Source of the DNA: Sulfurovum sp. UBA7648
GTDB taxonomy: Bacteria; Campylobacterota; Campylobacteria; Campylobacterales; Sulfurovaceae
Direction of reading: 5' to 3'
DNA: 34,118 bases
Assembly (NCBI GenBank): GCA_002483605.1
Contig: DLIG01000003.1
Location: 1-34,118, forward strand
Shown piece by piece: positions 7,257 through 15,816 of this stretch. The notes beneath the pieces were generated by a model. That model ran no database searches, had not been told where the DNA came from, and saw only the letters and a program-made list of their open reading frames with translations. Both the position numbers and the translations under genes were made by a program. Within the stretch, counting starts at the first letter, position 1; each line of letters opens with the position of its first letter.

Positions 7257-8153
7257 ATGGCAAGGTCAACTAAATTAAAAATATTATGGCTACAATCCAT
7301 TACATGCAATGGAAATACACACTCGTTTTTCTCTCACCCTAATTTTATGACGCTAATGCAAAAATTTGAAGTGATCTATCATCCTATTTTAGATAGTAAA
7401 TATAGCCTTGATAATGTAATAAATAAAAAACTAACATGTGATATTCTGGTTCTTGAAGGAGCTTTTAGAGAAACTGGTATGCAAAAAGCAGATCGAGAGA
7501 TTTATGAAATAGCAAAAAGCTATGCCAAAAAAGCAAAACATGTAATTACAGTTGGAAATTGTTCTACTTTTGGTGGGGTTTTTAGATTATATGACCCAGA
7601 ATCTATCGGTGGATTTTGTTTTAACGATGAAACTCCAAATGAAGCCTATAAATTGTTTAAAAGAAAACTTATATCTCTTCCCGGATGCCCAGCACATCCT
7701 AGGTGGATAGGAAATTTACTATCTATGATTTTGAGCCAAAGGCAAATATTATTAGATAATTTCCATAGACCCATTGAGGTTTATGGCTATAGCGCACATG
7801 CAGGATGTCCTAGAAATGAATATTTTGAATGGAAAGTAGATAGCAAAAACTATGGCCATAAAGAAGGATGTCTTTTTTATGAATATGGGTGTCAAGCACC
7901 ATACACTCATGCAAATTGCAATAAAATTCTTTGGAATGAAGTAAGTTCGAAAACAAGGGTCGGTACACCGTGTTTTGGATGTACGGAGCCATATTTTCCA
8001 AAAAAAGATCTATGGCACACCAATACATTAATGGGCATACCAGCCACAATGCCGATGGACGTACCTCGCAGAGCTTATTTAACTATTACGGGTATCGCAA
8101 AAAGTTTTTCGATAAAACGTCTTAACGAACCTATTATAAAGTACAAAAAATGA
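7257..8153 (+). CDS. soluble [NiFe] hydrogenase small subunit (group 2 / HupU-like)
   Basis: A 298-residue small-subunit homologue with no twin-arginine signal and no C-terminal anchor, so cytoplasmic, as in group 2 uptake or H2-sensing hydrogenases (HupU/HoxB). Cluster motifs in order: WLQSITCNGNTHS at 11-23 (proximal), VGNCSTFGG and LPGCPAHP (proximal), HAGC plus later Cys residues (distal), and ANC with GTPCFGCTEP (medial). Cys17 is kept, but the second proximal ligand expected at position 20 is Asn. The ATG follows the TetR stop by 3 bases with only a weak ribosome site; the stop overlaps the large-subunit ATG (ATGA). It may sense H2 for the TetR regulator, or be a group 2d-type enzyme feeding low-potential electrons to carbon fixation. 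Confidence 0.85.
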   Translation: MARSTKLKILWLQSITCNGNTHSFFSHPNFMTLMQKFEVIYHPILDSKYSLDNVINKKLTCDILVLEGAFRETGMQKADREIYEIAKSYAKKAKHVITVGNCSTFGGVFRLYDPESIGGFCFNDETPNEAYKLFKRKLISLPGCPAHPRWIGNLLSMILSQRQILLDNFHRPIEVYGYSAHAGCPRNEYFEWKVDSKNYGHKEGCLFYEYGCQAPYTHANCNKILWNEVSSKTRVGTPCFGCTEPYFPKKDLWHTNTLMGIPATMPMDVPRRAYLTITGIAKSFSIKRLNEPIIKYKK

Positions 8154-9433
8154 AAGTAAAATATCTTATAGAAAAAATAGAAGGCGAAGCAGAGCTTGAG
8201 TTTGATTTTAAAAATGGCTTAGTAGACAATGTCAATATATACTTTCCGTTTTATAGAGGAATAGAAGAGATATTAAAAAATAGAGATGCCATGGATGCCT
8301 TGGTAATTACACCTAGGGTTTGTGGAATTTGTAATCATGCTCATTTGATAGCCAGCGTAAGAGCTATAGAAAATGGACTAAATAAAGCGGGCATCAATAT
8401 CGATCTTACTCAAAAAGCAATCTCTTTGCGTGAATTTACACTATCTTGTGAAATAGTTCAAAGTCATTTTAAATGGTTTTATTTGGTTGCATTGCCTCAA
8501 TTATTGAATCTAGATAGAATGAAATGTCCTGATAATTATATTCTTAAAGCTTCATGGGCAAGTACAAATATAGTCAAAGCTTTGGCGATTTTTTCCGGAC
8601 AATGGCCGCATGCTAGTTATGCAGTGCCGGGGGGAGTAAGTTGTGACCCAACGTATGAAGATATTATACAAGCCGAATCGTTAGTTGATGAAGTGATTAG
8701 ATTTGTAGAAAATGAGCTTATTGGAATGAATATTGATGAATACCATAAAAGAAAAGAAATATCAAACATAAAAGGCGATATGGCAATCATATTTGGTATG
8801 TTGGACAAACACAATATGAAAGCCAAAGGCAAAAGTTATGATAGATTTGCGGTTTTCGGAGAGCATCCAATATTTCAAACCGGACAATATAATAAAAAAT
8901 ATAGCAACGATATCGACTTTGCACATATAGATGAACATCCACAACATAATTCAAAAGCAAAATCTGTTACTTATAAAGATATGTGTTATGAGGTTGGTCC
9001 ACTAGCAAGGGCAATTATGACTAAAAATGATTTTATGTTGAATCTTCATGATAAATATAAAGATAGTGTTTTAACAAGAGTATATGCAAGGCTAGATGAA
9101 ACTATAAAGCTTTTGGTGCATATCAAGAGTTTATTGGCAAATTTGAATGTCAAAGAATTGTCTTGTACGCTGGCTAATATGCCAAAAGCATTGGAAGCTG
9201 ATGGAGTCGGCATGGTCGAAGCTGCTAGAGGTTCACTTATACATCAAAGCATCATAAAAGATGGAAAAATACAAAAATATAATATTATCACTCCAACCCA
9301 ATGGAACCTTTCAAGCGGAACCCAAAAAGAAGCTGGGATTGCCGCACAAGCTATAAAAGGAAGTGTCAGTATCGAAGAAGCTACATTCATATTTCGTACT
9401 TTTGATGTATGTTCTGTTTGTACAACCCATTAG
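8150..9433 (+). CDS. soluble [NiFe] hydrogenase large subunit without C-terminal tail (HupV-like)
   Basis: A 427-residue catalytic-subunit homologue. The N-terminal active-site motif RVCGICNHAH gives Cys58, Cys61 and His65. The C-terminal motif is DVCSVCTTH, with Cys421 and Cys424, instead of the usual DPCxxCxxH. The protein stops exactly at His427, so no peptide remains for a maturation endopeptidase to remove. This is the arrangement in H2-sensing hydrogenases such as HupV/HoxC, and it differs from HydB in this window. All four Ni-binding Cys residues are present, so a metal site is expected. It overlaps the small-subunit gene by 4 bases. No HupT/HoxJ-type kinase lies nearby. Assignment as sensor versus group 2d enzyme is open. 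Confidence 0.85.
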   Translation: MKVKYLIEKIEGEAELEFDFKNGLVDNVNIYFPFYRGIEEILKNRDAMDALVITPRVCGICNHAHLIASVRAIENGLNKAGINIDLTQKAISLREFTLSCEIVQSHFKWFYLVALPQLLNLDRMKCPDNYILKASWASTNIVKALAIFSGQWPHASYAVPGGVSCDPTYEDIIQAESLVDEVIRFVENELIGMNIDEYHKRKEISNIKGDMAIIFGMLDKHNMKAKGKSYDRFAVFGEHPIFQTGQYNKKYSNDIDFAHIDEHPQHNSKAKSVTYKDMCYEVGPLARAIMTKNDFMLNLHDKYKDSVLTRVYARLDETIKLLVHIKSLLANLNVKELSCTLANMPKALEADGVGMVEAARGSLIHQSIIKDGKIQKYNIITPTQWNLSSGTQKEAGIAAQAIKGSVSIEEATFIFRTFDVCSVCTTH

Positions 9434-9523
9434 ATAACCTATAATTATTATTAAAAATAGTAATTAATAAAAAATATTTTTTTATTTATTGCAACTTTTA
9501 TATTTCATTAAGGTAAATTCTCT

Positions 9524-9544
9524 TACAATATGAATGATTATTCA
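9524..9544 (+). promoter_or_regulatory. candidate hyd promoter with overlapping operator-like repeat
   Basis: A TACAAT -10-like box (9524-9529) lies in the AT-rich gap before hydA. The inverted repeat TGAAT-GATT-ATTCA (9531-9544) directly follows, in the transcription start region, where a repressor could act. It lies upstream of the AAGGAG site that fixes the hydA start. No sigma-54 -24/-12 element was found. Confidence 0.35.
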
Positions 9545-9565
9545 TTTACTAAAAAGGAGTGTGAC

Positions 9566-10804
9566 ATGGGCAAAGATACTATGGAATCGGTAAAAAAACT
9601 TTTTACTACGCAAAGTGCTAAAGTCGATACGAATAGGGGTGGGGAATATTATACCGATCTTTATGAAACCTGTAGAAAAAGACTTGATGAGCTAAAAGCA
9701 TTACCGGTTGTTAATAATAAGTTAGATTTTCAGGAAACCATCATGGATGAAGGTTTGGACAGAAGAGACTTCCTTAAGTGGGCATCTGCAACAACCGCTA
9801 TGTTAATGCTGCCGGCATCTTTTACACCGCTAGTAGCAGAAGCTGCCCAAGTAATGAACAGAATTCCGGTTGTGTGGATTGAGCTTTCTGATTGTGCTGG
9901 AAACTCAGAAGCATTACTTCGCAGTGACGGACCAAAGATTGATAAAATTGTGCTTGACATCATTTCATTGGAGTTTCATGAGACATTGCAAGCAGCAGCC
10001 GGACATCAAGCAGAAAAACAACTAGAAGAGGCTATCGAGCTTTTCAAAGGTAAATATTTATTGTTTGTAGAAGGCGCTGTGCCGTTAGGAATGGATGGGC
10101 AATATGGTACAATAGGAGCAAAAGCGGAAACTTTCAAAGATCATTTACTTCGTTTAGCCAATGGTGCTGCTGCGGTTATCGCAGTTGGGTCATGCGCTAC
10201 TTATGGCGGTATTCCAGCTGCTGCACCAAATCCTACGCAGTCAGTAGGGGTTATGGATGTAGTTTCTGGCAAGCCAATTATAAATATTCCTGCATGTCCT
10301 GCAAACCCGTCAAATATGGTGGGTGTGGTGTTGCATTATGTTCTTACCGGGAAAATCCCTGAACTTGATTCATTACTTAGACCTAAATTCGCTTTCGGAT
10401 ATCGTATCCACGATAATTGTGAAAGAAGAGCTCACTTCGACGCGGGAGAATATGTTGAAGAGTGGGGTGATAACGGTGCTAAAAACAATTTTTGTCTTTA
10501 CAAGATGGGATGTAAAGGCCCAATGACATTTAATAACTGTTCCATTGTTCGCTATAACGAAGCTGTCAACTGGCCGATTGGCGTAGGACGCGGATGCATC
10601 GGATGTAGTGAACCTGATTTTTGGGATAAATATGCATATGAGCGACCAATGGCAAACGCTAACATTAAAGCCCCTACCGGCGGTGTAGAAAAAACTGTTG
10701 ATGAGTTTGGATTGGCATTACTCACAGCAGCAGGCATTGGTATTGGAATTCATGCGGTCGCAAGTGCAGTTGCAGGCAAAAAAAACAGTGAAAAGGATGC
10801 ATAA
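9566..10804 (+). CDS. hydA: respiratory [NiFe] hydrogenase small subunit, Tat-exported
   Basis: The electron-transfer subunit of the periplasmic, membrane-bound H2-uptake hydrogenase. The ATG at 9566 is used because AAGGAG lies about 6 bases upstream; the ATG at 9530 lacks a site. A 65-residue lead precedes the twin-arginine motif RRDFLK (66-71) and hydrophobic segment, as in Wolinella and Helicobacter HydA. Later motifs: DCAGNSEALL (109-118, proximal), VGSCATYGG, IPACPANP, HDNCERRAHFD (distal), NNCS with GRGCIGCSEP (medial), and a C-terminal membrane helix. The proximal motif is CAGN, with Asn113 in place of the usual second Cys. No supernumerary Cys of O2-tolerant enzymes is seen. Its stop overlaps the hydB start. 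Confidence 0.93.
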   Translation: MGKDTMESVKKLFTTQSAKVDTNRGGEYYTDLYETCRKRLDELKALPVVNNKLDFQETIMDEGLDRRDFLKWASATTAMLMLPASFTPLVAEAAQVMNRIPVVWIELSDCAGNSEALLRSDGPKIDKIVLDIISLEFHETLQAAAGHQAEKQLEEAIELFKGKYLLFVEGAVPLGMDGQYGTIGAKAETFKDHLLRLANGAAAVIAVGSCATYGGIPAAAPNPTQSVGVMDVVSGKPIINIPACPANPSNMVGVVLHYVLTGKIPELDSLLRPKFAFGYRIHDNCERRAHFDAGEYVEEWGDNGAKNNFCLYKMGCKGPMTFNNCSIVRYNEAVNWPIGVGRGCIGCSEPDFWDKYAYERPMANANIKAPTGGVEKTVDEFGLALLTAAGIGIGIHAVASAVAGKKNSEKDA

Positions 10805-12564
10805 TGAGCAAAAAACATATTATCGTTGACCCAATTACGCGTATTGAGGGACATTTACGTATTGAGGCAGTAATTGATGAAAACAACACAATAGTAGATG
10901 CCTATAGCTCGTCTACTATGTTCCGCGGAATCGAGACTATTCTAAAAGGCAGAGATCCTAGAGATTGTGGTTTGATGACGATGCGTATTTGCGGCGTTTG
11001 TACAGGGACACATTATCAAAGAAGTATCGAGGCTGTCGAGGATGCTTTTAATATAAATATTCCTAAAAATGCAAGATTGGTACGTAACCTTATACAAGGT
11101 GCATTGTATGTTCATGACCACACGGTCCACTTTTATCATTTGCATGCTTTGGATTTTGTTGATATAGTTTCTGCTACTACTGCAAATCCGGAATTGGCGG
11201 TAAAAGAGGCAGAAAAGTGGGCCAGTGTTGCTGGCGTAGTTCCATATATAGCAGATGCTGCAAATTTCAAAGCTATCCAAGATCGTGTCATTAAATTTGT
11301 TAAAGAAGGAAGACTTGGAATTTTCGGTAACGGATATTGGGGCAATCCTCACTATAAATTAACTCCTGAACAAAATCTCATAGGTGTAGCACATTATCTT
11401 CAAGCTCTTGATCTGCAAAGAGATATGGCGAAAATGCATGCTATTTTCGGAGGCAAAAATCCACACCCGCAATCTATAGTTGTAGGCGGTGTTACTTGTG
11501 TGCAAGATATTCAAGACCCTGCACGTATCGGACTATACAAACAGCTTCTTGAAGAAGCAGCCCAATTTGTCAAAAGGGCATATCTTCCTGATGTTTATAT
11601 GGCTGGAACTATGTATGCTGCAGAAGCAACTGACGCAAAAGCTACATATAAGGGTGCGGGCGGAACAGGCGGTGGACTTCTTAGCTATATGAGCTATGGT
11701 GACTTTAGATTGGATGATACCGGCTTTTACAAATCAAAACTTCTATTCCCTTCAGGAGTAGTACTAAATGGAGATATTACAAAAGCATATGAACTTGATC
11801 AGGATAAGATCGCCGAAGACGTTACCCACGCTTGGTATGAAGGTACAAAACCATTGCATCCTTACGAAGGAGAAACAATCCCTAAATATACAGGGTTTAA
11901 AAAAGGTGCCGATGGATATGCGTATCTAAAAACGGATGAGAAATACTCATGGATCAAGTCTCCTACATATGATGGTCAAAAAGTAGAAGTAGGTCCACTA
12001 GCTAGAATGGTGGTTGGCTATGTTAAAGGTGATGAGAGAATCAAAAAATATGTAGACAACTTCCTTAAACGAGGCAATTTGCCTATAACAGTACTATTTT
12101 CTACTATAGGTAGAACCGCTGCTCGTGCTATTGAAACTGAATTGATGTGTGATGTAATGATGGGATGGATAGACGAACTTGGTGTAAATGCATTGGGTGG
12201 GGATTTGTCAACATGGACAAAATTCGATTTTGATAAAGTAAGTGTAAATGCTAAAGGTATGGGACTTGCTGAAGCACCAAGAGGAGCATTAGGGCACTGG
12301 GTAAGTATAGAAGAAGGAAGGGTTAAAAATTATCAAGCTGTCGTACCTTCGACTTGGAATGCCGGTCCTAGAGATGCCAAAGGGCAGCTTGGTGCGTATG
12401 AAGCTAGTTTGATTGGCACAAAAGTTGCCAATCCAGATCAGCCACTAGAATTATTAAGAACCATACATAGTTTTGACCCGTGTCTCGCATGCGCCGTACA
12501 TGTTGTGGATACAAAAGGCAAAGAACTTGGAAGCTATAAAATAGATCCAACCTGTGTGTTTTAA
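10804..12564 (+). CDS. hydB: respiratory [NiFe] hydrogenase large subunit
   Basis: The 586-residue catalytic subunit that splits H2 at the NiFe(CN)2CO site. The N-terminal motif RICGVCTGTH (61-70) and the C-terminal motif DPCLACAVH (558-566) supply the four Ni ligands. Twenty residues follow His566; these are the tail normally cut off by an endopeptidase after Ni insertion, so this subunit needs a maturase of the HydD/HyaD type. It should be carried across the membrane with Tat-targeted HydA. The ATG overlaps the hydA stop (ATAATG). Confidence 0.96.
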   Translation: MSKKHIIVDPITRIEGHLRIEAVIDENNTIVDAYSSSTMFRGIETILKGRDPRDCGLMTMRICGVCTGTHYQRSIEAVEDAFNINIPKNARLVRNLIQGALYVHDHTVHFYHLHALDFVDIVSATTANPELAVKEAEKWASVAGVVPYIADAANFKAIQDRVIKFVKEGRLGIFGNGYWGNPHYKLTPEQNLIGVAHYLQALDLQRDMAKMHAIFGGKNPHPQSIVVGGVTCVQDIQDPARIGLYKQLLEEAAQFVKRAYLPDVYMAGTMYAAEATDAKATYKGAGGTGGGLLSYMSYGDFRLDDTGFYKSKLLFPSGVVLNGDITKAYELDQDKIAEDVTHAWYEGTKPLHPYEGETIPKYTGFKKGADGYAYLKTDEKYSWIKSPTYDGQKVEVGPLARMVVGYVKGDERIKKYVDNFLKRGNLPITVLFSTIGRTAARAIETELMCDVMMGWIDELGVNALGGDLSTWTKFDFDKVSVNAKGMGLAEAPRGALGHWVSIEEGRVKNYQAVVPSTWNAGPRDAKGQLGAYEASLIGTKVANPDQPLELLRTIHSFDPCLACAVHVVDTKGKELGSYKIDPTCVF

Positions 12565-12576
12565 GTGAGGTTTGCG

Positions 12577-13284
12577 ATGAAACAAGAATCTTATAAAAAA
12601 GTGGAGAGAATGACCGTAGCAATGCGATCTATTCATTGGGCAAATGCTGCATTTATGGTAGTAGCTGTTATTACAGGGTTGTATATCGGCGAACCATATT
12701 ATCAAACACTTATAGCAGAACCAGCCGTGCAAAAATATGTGATGGCTTGGAATCGATGGTGGCATTTTATTGCCGCCATTATATTTGATGTTACATCCAT
12801 TGTTATAGCTTATCTTTATTTCTTTTCACGATTTGAGAAGCCGTATAAAAAACTTATACCTAATGCTCATAATCTAAATGAATTTGGAGCGGTGTTTTTA
12901 AATCTTATTACGCTAAATCGTAAAAAATCGTTTGATTCATCACACAGTGATAGTTTCAATACGGTATATTTTACTATTTTCCATCTTCTTTTATTTTTTA
13001 TGCTATTCACAGGTTTGCAATTATATGTGCATGGACTAGAATCTGGAATAAGCAGTATAGGAGCGTGGTGGCCATGGATATTGCATGTGGGGACTGATTG
13101 GACCATCCCAGTTACTGGCGGGAGTCTTATGGATGTAAGAATAGCACATCATATTACCATGTGGCTCATCATAGTTTGGGTCGCGTTTCATATCTATTAT
13201 CAAATATGGCGCACTATTTTTTGGGAAGAGGGCGATTTGGCTATCGTTGTCGGCGGCAGTAAATTTGTAAAAGACAAGAAGTAA
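12577..13284 (+). CDS. hydC: hydrogenase cytochrome b subunit
   Basis: A 235-residue diheme cytochrome b that anchors HydAB and passes electrons from H2 to menaquinone. It has four hydrophobic segments and conserved helix His residues (His20 in the first, His63 in the second, His191/192 and His205 in the last), consistent with the heme ligands of Wolinella HydC. The ATG at 12577 is preferred to the GTG at 12565 because TGAGG is 6 bases upstream. It starts 12 bases after hydB. Confidence 0.93.
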   Translation: MKQESYKKVERMTVAMRSIHWANAAFMVVAVITGLYIGEPYYQTLIAEPAVQKYVMAWNRWWHFIAAIIFDVTSIVIAYLYFFSRFEKPYKKLIPNAHNLNEFGAVFLNLITLNRKKSFDSSHSDSFNTVYFTIFHLLLFFMLFTGLQLYVHGLESGISSIGAWWPWILHVGTDWTIPVTGGSLMDVRIAHHITMWLIIVWVAFHIYYQIWRTIFWEEGDLAIVVGGSKFVKDKK

Positions 13285-13288
13285 GCAT

Positions 13289-13849
13289 TTGAAATCTATA
13301 GAAAATGATAAAGTGGCCCTTATTGGGGTTGGGAACATTATGTTTTACGATGAGGGAGTAGGACACTACCTCGTCGAATTTATAAAATCAAATTATGATC
13401 CGCATCCCAAATTGACATTGGTTGATGGAGGAGTGCTCGGATTTACTTTGATGACATATTTTCAAACATATCCAAAAGTTGTTTTGGTTAGTACCAGTTC
13501 TAAAAAAGATAGTGTCGGCTCTATCTTTATAGATGATGCCAACGAAGTCATGAGTCAAGGCGCTTCTCATAAAACCGCAAATGAAGCTGAGATAAATATG
13601 ATGCTTGAAATTTGTGCTTTTGCTGATAAGATAGCAGATATTACTATGATTGGTATCATCCCAGATGATATCATAAGCGTAAACAATGGCATGAGCAATG
13701 CCATGTTCGCAGCATTTCCAGAGCTACTAGATATTACTCTTTCGTACCTTAGCAGTTGTGGAATTGACCTAAAGCCAAAAAAAGAGCAAATATCTATCAT
13801 ATCCGTTGTAGAAAAATGTGCTAATCCCACACAAGAATACCTGCAATAA
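13289..13849 (+). CDS. hydD: hydrogenase maturation endopeptidase HydD
   Basis: A 186-residue member of the HyaD/HybD peptidase family that trims the large-subunit tail. It keeps the GVGNIMFYDEGVG start with metal-ligand candidate Glu22, the VDGG turn, and His94. The middle ligand, Asp62 of HybD, is replaced: the segment VVLVSTSSKK has Ser68 where the second maturase in this window has Asp68. The protein may be altered in metal binding or act mainly as a chaperone. The start is TTG, 4 bases after the hydC stop; no later start keeps the N-terminal motif. The ribosome site is weak, so coupling to hydC is likely. Confidence 0.85.
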   Translation: MKSIENDKVALIGVGNIMFYDEGVGHYLVEFIKSNYDPHPKLTLVDGGVLGFTLMTYFQTYPKVVLVSTSSKKDSVGSIFIDDANEVMSQGASHKTANEAEINMMLEICAFADKIADITMIGIIPDDIISVNNGMSNAMFAAFPELLDITLSYLSSCGIDLKPKKEQISIISVVEKCANPTQEYLQ

Positions 13850-13884
13850 GGTATAATAACTTACAAAATTTACAGGTGGTACAA

Positions 13885-15816
13885 ATGTATTATATTGTTG
13901 TATTGCCTTTTTTGGCTACAAAAACATATATTACTACACTAATAAGGGCTATTGCCAGCAATGAAAATATGCCATGTGAAGTCATTCAAGAAAAAGATCA
14001 GATACTAATAGTTTTTGATACCTCTTCCGCTTTGATAGATGAATTTCTATTGACACTTGAAAAAAATCTTCCAGCATCAATATATCTAAGCAAAAGTAGC
14101 TATTATATGAGCGAAACAAAGCCAAAAAGTGTATTGCAAAATTTTAGATCAAACATTCCTTTCAATATAGCTCCTTGCCCTTATTGCCAAAAAGAGATGT
14201 TCGATGTTTCTAGCAGATATTATTATTATCCATTTACAAGCTGTAATAATTGTGGTACTCAAACACCATTTATGGATGGATACCCATTTGTAAGAGCTAA
14301 AAGTTTTATGCGTTTTATAGTTCCATGTGCTGCATGTCAAAATGAACAAAAAACAAATATCATGAGAAAAGACTATCCTCTAGCTTCATGTGTAGAATGT
14401 GGTATAGCTTTGCGAATCAAAGATAATAAGAGTGAACGCATAGCCAATGACAAGGGAACCTATCGGAAGCTATTTGAGGTAAGCGCCAAAGCGATCAGTG
14501 AAGAAAAGCAGGTACTCGCAAAAACTGCAAATGGATATCGTCTTTTTGCAAATCCTTACTCGTCACTCAAATTAGAAAATCCTATTGTAATGATAACGAA
14601 TTTTAATACCATAAATACACATTTTATGCTTATACAAGAAGAATTTAATGCTCTTTTATCTATAGAACGACCCTTGATCAGACTTGCAACTAAAAGCGAT
14701 GAAGCAAAGAAATTATTTGGATCCAGCATTTGGGTAAAGTATCCAGACGACGGCATTAGTATGCTGTTGGCAAAAGAAGCTATGAATTTAGGATTGGATT
14801 ATATAATTTACGCCGATTCTAATGCTCATAAAGAAGCAGAGCTTGTCATAGATTTTGACATACCTGTTTTGCCTCAAATTGATAGTAAACTTTTTATCAA
14901 TCAAGATACAAAAAAAATTATATCTGGAGAGAGGTTGACATTTCCTGCTATAGATTTCACTGGGGATGATAGAATTATAGTAGCATATAACCTGGCCAGT
15001 GTAGTATTGGATGGAGTAAGAATCATAGATTTTATAGAAAAGTTCGATGTAGCCCAAACCTCAAAATTTTACCAATTAGAGGGTGATAAGTTTGAAAGCG
15101 GCCATTCAAATGTAAAATATTTTACACAATGGCAAACTAGTATGTTATCGGTTTTGGCAGAAAACGATAAGTTGTCAAGTAAGGCTCTCGGTATATATTT
15201 TGATGAAAAAGCATTGCATTTTTTATACTACAATGGAAAAGAAGTCATAAATGCTGTTCCGGCTAGAGAATTTGATTCTGATTTGCTGTTTGAGCGAATT
15301 TCAAATTTACGTGATGGTTCTGATAGGTTAGTTGGAAATTATCGTCTTCGTTTTCCTGGCAGGATAGAACAAATAGAAAATTCAACCACAAAAGTTGACG
15401 CATTTGGTATAGCCGCTATACTGATAGGCTTAGAGGATAAAAGTTTAAACGGTATCGCTACTGAGGCATTAAAATTTCTAGGCAAGGGCGGCATACAGAT
15501 AGATACACATATTAAAGACAATAGATTTGACTATGACGCACTTTTGGCTAGCATTATGAGTTATCAGCTTGGAGGCGTAGAGTCCAGTTTGCTTTGCTAT
15601 AGTATTTATGAATCTTTTGGAGATTATATAGGTGAAATTGTCAATCAATTGATAGAAAAAACTAAAACAAATGTTATAGCCTTATCCGGCGAAACTATAG
15701 CAAATCAGATTCTTTTTGGTAGAATAAAAAGAAATCTTAGCTCAAGAGAGTTGCTTACCAATAAAAAATATCCAATGGGCAAGGAGAATGCGCTCCATGG
15801 AGCACTATACCTATAA
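13885..15816 (+). CDS. hydE: HydE, degenerate HypF-like hydrogenase accessory protein
   Basis: A 643-residue accessory protein at the hydE position of the hydABCDE operon. It carries HypF-type double zinc fingers with spacing C-x2-C-x18-C-x2-C-x24-C-x2-C-x17-C-x2-C from about residue 98, almost identical to HypF next door. Its N-terminus lacks the acylphosphatase motif VQGVGFRPF. The Kae1-like half lacks the His motif and the FDGTGYGDDGTLWGGE motif, though the end (SLLCYSIYESFGDYIGEIV) resembles that domain. Carbamoyl transfer is therefore unlikely; a scaffold or assembly role for HydAB is inferred. The ATG at 13885 is chosen over the GTG at 13876 because AGGTGG precedes it. It overlaps hypF by 20 bases. 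Confidence 0.85.
   Translation: MYYIVVLPFLATKTYITTLIRAIASNENMPCEVIQEKDQILIVFDTSSALIDEFLLTLEKNLPASIYLSKSSYYMSETKPKSVLQNFRSNIPFNIAPCPYCQKEMFDVSSRYYYYPFTSCNNCGTQTPFMDGYPFVRAKSFMRFIVPCAACQNEQKTNIMRKDYPLASCVECGIALRIKDNKSERIANDKGTYRKLFEVSAKAISEEKQVLAKTANGYRLFANPYSSLKLENPIVMITNFNTINTHFMLIQEEFNALLSIERPLIRLATKSDEAKKLFGSSIWVKYPDDGISMLLAKEAMNLGLDYIIYADSNAHKEAELVIDFDIPVLPQIDSKLFINQDTKKIISGERLTFPAIDFTGDDRIIVAYNLASVVLDGVRIIDFIEKFDVAQTSKFYQLEGDKFESGHSNVKYFTQWQTSMLSVLAENDKLSSKALGIYFDEKALHFLYYNGKEVINAVPAREFDSDLLFERISNLRDGSDRLVGNYRLRFPGRIEQIENSTTKVDAFGIAAILIGLEDKSLNGIATEALKFLGKGGIQIDTHIKDNRFDYDALLASIMSYQLGGVESSLLCYSIYESFGDYIGEIVNQLIEKTKTNVIALSGETIANQILFGRIKRNLSSRELLTNKKYPMGKENALHGALYL

Noticed and set aside
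9434..9565. Sigma-54 promoter for the hyd operon
   Set aside because: No GG/GC pair with -24/-12 spacing was found; TTGCA occurs but without the upstream GG.
10942..11352. Minus-strand frame of 136 residues inside hydB
   Set aside because: A shadow of the conserved hydB frame with no independent support.
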